DNA of 7,615 nt from an uncultured Bacteroidota bacterium. Lineage in GTDB: Bacteria > Bacteroidota > Bacteroidia > Bacteroidales > UBA12481. The notes under the pieces are model-generated. The model worked only from the letters and a program-made list of their open reading frames with translations. It was not told the DNA's origin and searched no databases. Shown in pieces: positions 6,441-7,615 of the stretch (within the stretch, counting starts at the first letter, position 1; the number at the start of each line of letters is the position of its first letter). The stretch is taken from contig CAILAQ010000708.1 in assembly GCA_903832165.1 (NCBI GenBank), positions 1 to 7,615 on the forward strand. Reading direction: 5' to 3'. Both the position numbers and the translations under genes were made by a program.

Positions 6441-7501
6441 GATCAGGGTTTACAGCCTTATTGGGTCTGGTCATGCTAACGAATTGCGAGACCGATTTCA
6501 ACCCGGGCATGCCTGCTAAGGATATCCCAGTTATTTATGGACTAATCGATTATGATGATCAGGAATACCAGGTATCTGTTACCAAGACCTTTCTCCCGGA
6601 TGGTCCGGGAACTGCCGGGATCGGAACTGCTACTGATCTCTACTATGATTCCCTGATTGTCAGCCTTGAATTGCGCCTTGATCCGGAAGGTAAAATTTAT
6701 AGTACAGGATATGGCTGGGAGCAATGGTTAACCGATTATCAACATTACGGAGAGTTGATTATCCGGAAGGAAATGCAACCGAAAATGATATTGGATACGG
6801 TTAATGGCAAATACAGAAAGGTTTATACACTGCCTGCCAGTGAATTTGTCAAGTATGGGATGTACGGTGTTGGTGGTCTCAATCCCCTGTTTATCCGGTT
6901 GGTTGTTCAACAGCCGGGAAGCGATATTTATGCAGTGGCATCTACACGAATCTGTCCAAGGCCCTTTTTAATGAGTCTGGGTAAAGCAGCCGCGATGAGT
7001 CTGTATAATGATCTGGTGGAATGGTCGTGGGATTCACATGGGTATTATCAGGAGCCCAAGATTACAGTTCATTACCAGGAATTACAAAACGGGATATGGT
7101 CGGAAAAACAGCTGACCTGGAATTTCAGCCCGTTTGAGCCAAAGGAATTTATTGGCGATACCGGATCAAAATTCACCTATTATTCTGGTTTGCCATTTAC
7201 CGAAAGTATCCTGATGCATATCGGAGGCAGGATAAAAGACAATCCAGATGTTGAAGCCCGTAAGCTCATCAGTTATGACCTGGTGGTTTTTAATGCCGAT
7301 CCGGTTTTCGGTCAATATCTGGAGTCAGATAAAATTGTATCCGACCAGATTGGCAGGCCTATATCAAATGTTGTCAATGGGCTCGGAATCTTTGCATCTA
7401 CCAGTAAAACAGGACAATATGGATGGACGTTGGATAATAACAGCATGGATTCGCTGGTCAAGGGGCGGTATACGAAGAAGTTGAAGTTTGTGAAATGGTG
7501 A
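6419..7501 (+). CDS. Putative lipoprotein, DUF4249-like, unknown function
   Basis: This 360-residue protein begins inside the last 22 bp of the FISUMP gene in another frame, so the two are probably co-transcribed and translationally coupled. The start at 6419 is needed to give a lipoprotein signal: K3, K4 and R8, hydrophobic FTALLGLVML (11-20), then LTNC with Cys23. Asn at -1 is less usual than Gly, Ala or Ser. The mature N-terminus is CETDFNP, acidic after Cys. The segment IPVIYGLIDYDDQEYQVSV (36-54) resembles the 'VVEGLI...Y.V.LS' opening of DUF4249 proteins of Bacteroidota, and the C-terminal ISNVVNGLGIFAS (315-327) resembles their 'N...GLGYF' ending. The middle is beta-rich with many aromatics and no enzyme motif I recognise. 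DUF4249 genes often sit beside TonB-dependent receptor genes; none is visible here. The family assignment is tentative; the lipoprotein call is firmer. Confidence 0.65.
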   Translation: MHKKGAIRSGFTALLGLVMLTNCETDFNPGMPAKDIPVIYGLIDYDDQEYQVSVTKTFLPDGPGTAGIGTATDLYYDSLIVSLELRLDPEGKIYSTGYGWEQWLTDYQHYGELIIRKEMQPKMILDTVNGKYRKVYTLPASEFVKYGMYGVGGLNPLFIRLVVQQPGSDIYAVASTRICPRPFLMSLGKAAAMSLYNDLVEWSWDSHGYYQEPKITVHYQELQNGIWSEKQLTWNFSPFEPKEFIGDTGSKFTYYSGLPFTESILMHIGGRIKDNPDVEARKLISYDLVVFNADPVFGQYLESDKIVSDQIGRPISNVVNGLGIFASTSKTGQYGWTLDNNSMDSLVKGRYTKKLKFVKW

Positions 7502-7504
7502 GTC

Positions 7505-7520
7505 TTGGCAAATCTGCCAA
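7505..7520. other. Short stem-loop just after the DUF4249-like gene
   Basis: TTGGCA and TGCCAA form a perfect 6-bp stem around the loop AATC, beginning 4 bases after the stop codon. There is no T-run behind it, only ATTACC. It could stabilise the mRNA 3' end or bind a protein, but a standard intrinsic terminator is not supported. Confidence 0.35.
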
Positions 7521-7575
7521 ATTACCTTCAAGGCAACTCTCAATCTGAATTATCTCCTGCCAGGCAATAAAACAA

Positions 7576-7583
7576 TATCTTTG
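7576..7583 (+). promoter_or_regulatory. -7 promoter element for a gene starting at the right edge
   Basis: TATCTTTG is an exact match to TAnnTTTG and lies 23 nt before an ATG at 7607 that opens a frame continuing out of the window (only three codons seen). No TTTG lies 19-21 nt upstream, so only half of the promoter consensus is met. Confidence 0.35.
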
Positions 7584-7615
7584 AGAAAAGTGCTTTTTCT
7601 TGAAACATGCTTAGA

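Noticed and set aside
7502..7615. Possible 3' end of a minus-strand gene at the right edge
   Set aside because: Two minus-strand frames stay open for about 21-24 codons from the edge before a stop, but neither shows a recognisable motif and the stretch is too short to judge.

Overview
The window looks like a chromosomal segment from a member of the Bacteroidota. The evidence is two Cys-anchored lipoproteins of types common in that phylum (a FISUMP-domain protein and a DUF4249-like protein), the lack of Shine-Dalgarno sequences before the starts, and several upstream matches to the Bacteroidota promoter consensus (TTTG, 19-21 nt, TAnnTTTG). Genus cannot be read from the sequence. Most genes are ordinary; the unusual material is at the left edge and in the intergenic regions.

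Layout: (1) 1-144, minus strand: the first 48 codons of a HicA-type toxin gene running off the left edge, with a consensus promoter almost touching its ATG and a perfect 7-bp-arm inverted repeat between the promoter elements. (2) 303-785, plus: a SlyD-like FKBP prolyl isomerase with a His-rich tail. (3) 786-992, a convergent intergenic region containing four GGTGACR heptamers and then a 149-bp imperfect palindrome whose outer arms are each built from four GGCA-type heptamers. (4) 993-2378, minus: class II fumarase FumC, preceded by five tandem 8-bp units ending 2 bases before its start codon. (5) 2494-5328, minus: a 944-residue soluble multi-sensor kinase, REC-PAS-PAS-GAF-PAS-HisKA-HATPase. 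(6) 5329-5477, a divergent intergenic region with a good promoter match for the kinase. (7) 5478-6440 and 6419-7501, plus: two lipoprotein genes overlapping by 22 bp, so probably one operon. (8) 7502-7615: a short stem-loop and a consensus -7 promoter element 23 nt before an ATG at the right edge.

Functional links are limited. HicA implies an unseen HicB antitoxin just beyond the left edge. SlyD and FumC are housekeeping proteins (folding/metal handling; TCA cycle). The kinase has no response regulator beside it, and its own N-terminal receiver suggests that it is a middle step in a phosphorelay or is tuned by another kinase. The two lipoproteins are probably exported and anchored to the outer membrane, with unknown ligands. 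I do not see a clearly new multi-gene system. The best leads are the hicA promoter/operator arrangement, the heptamer-built palindrome and octamer array, and the Cys motif in the third PAS domain of the kinase.
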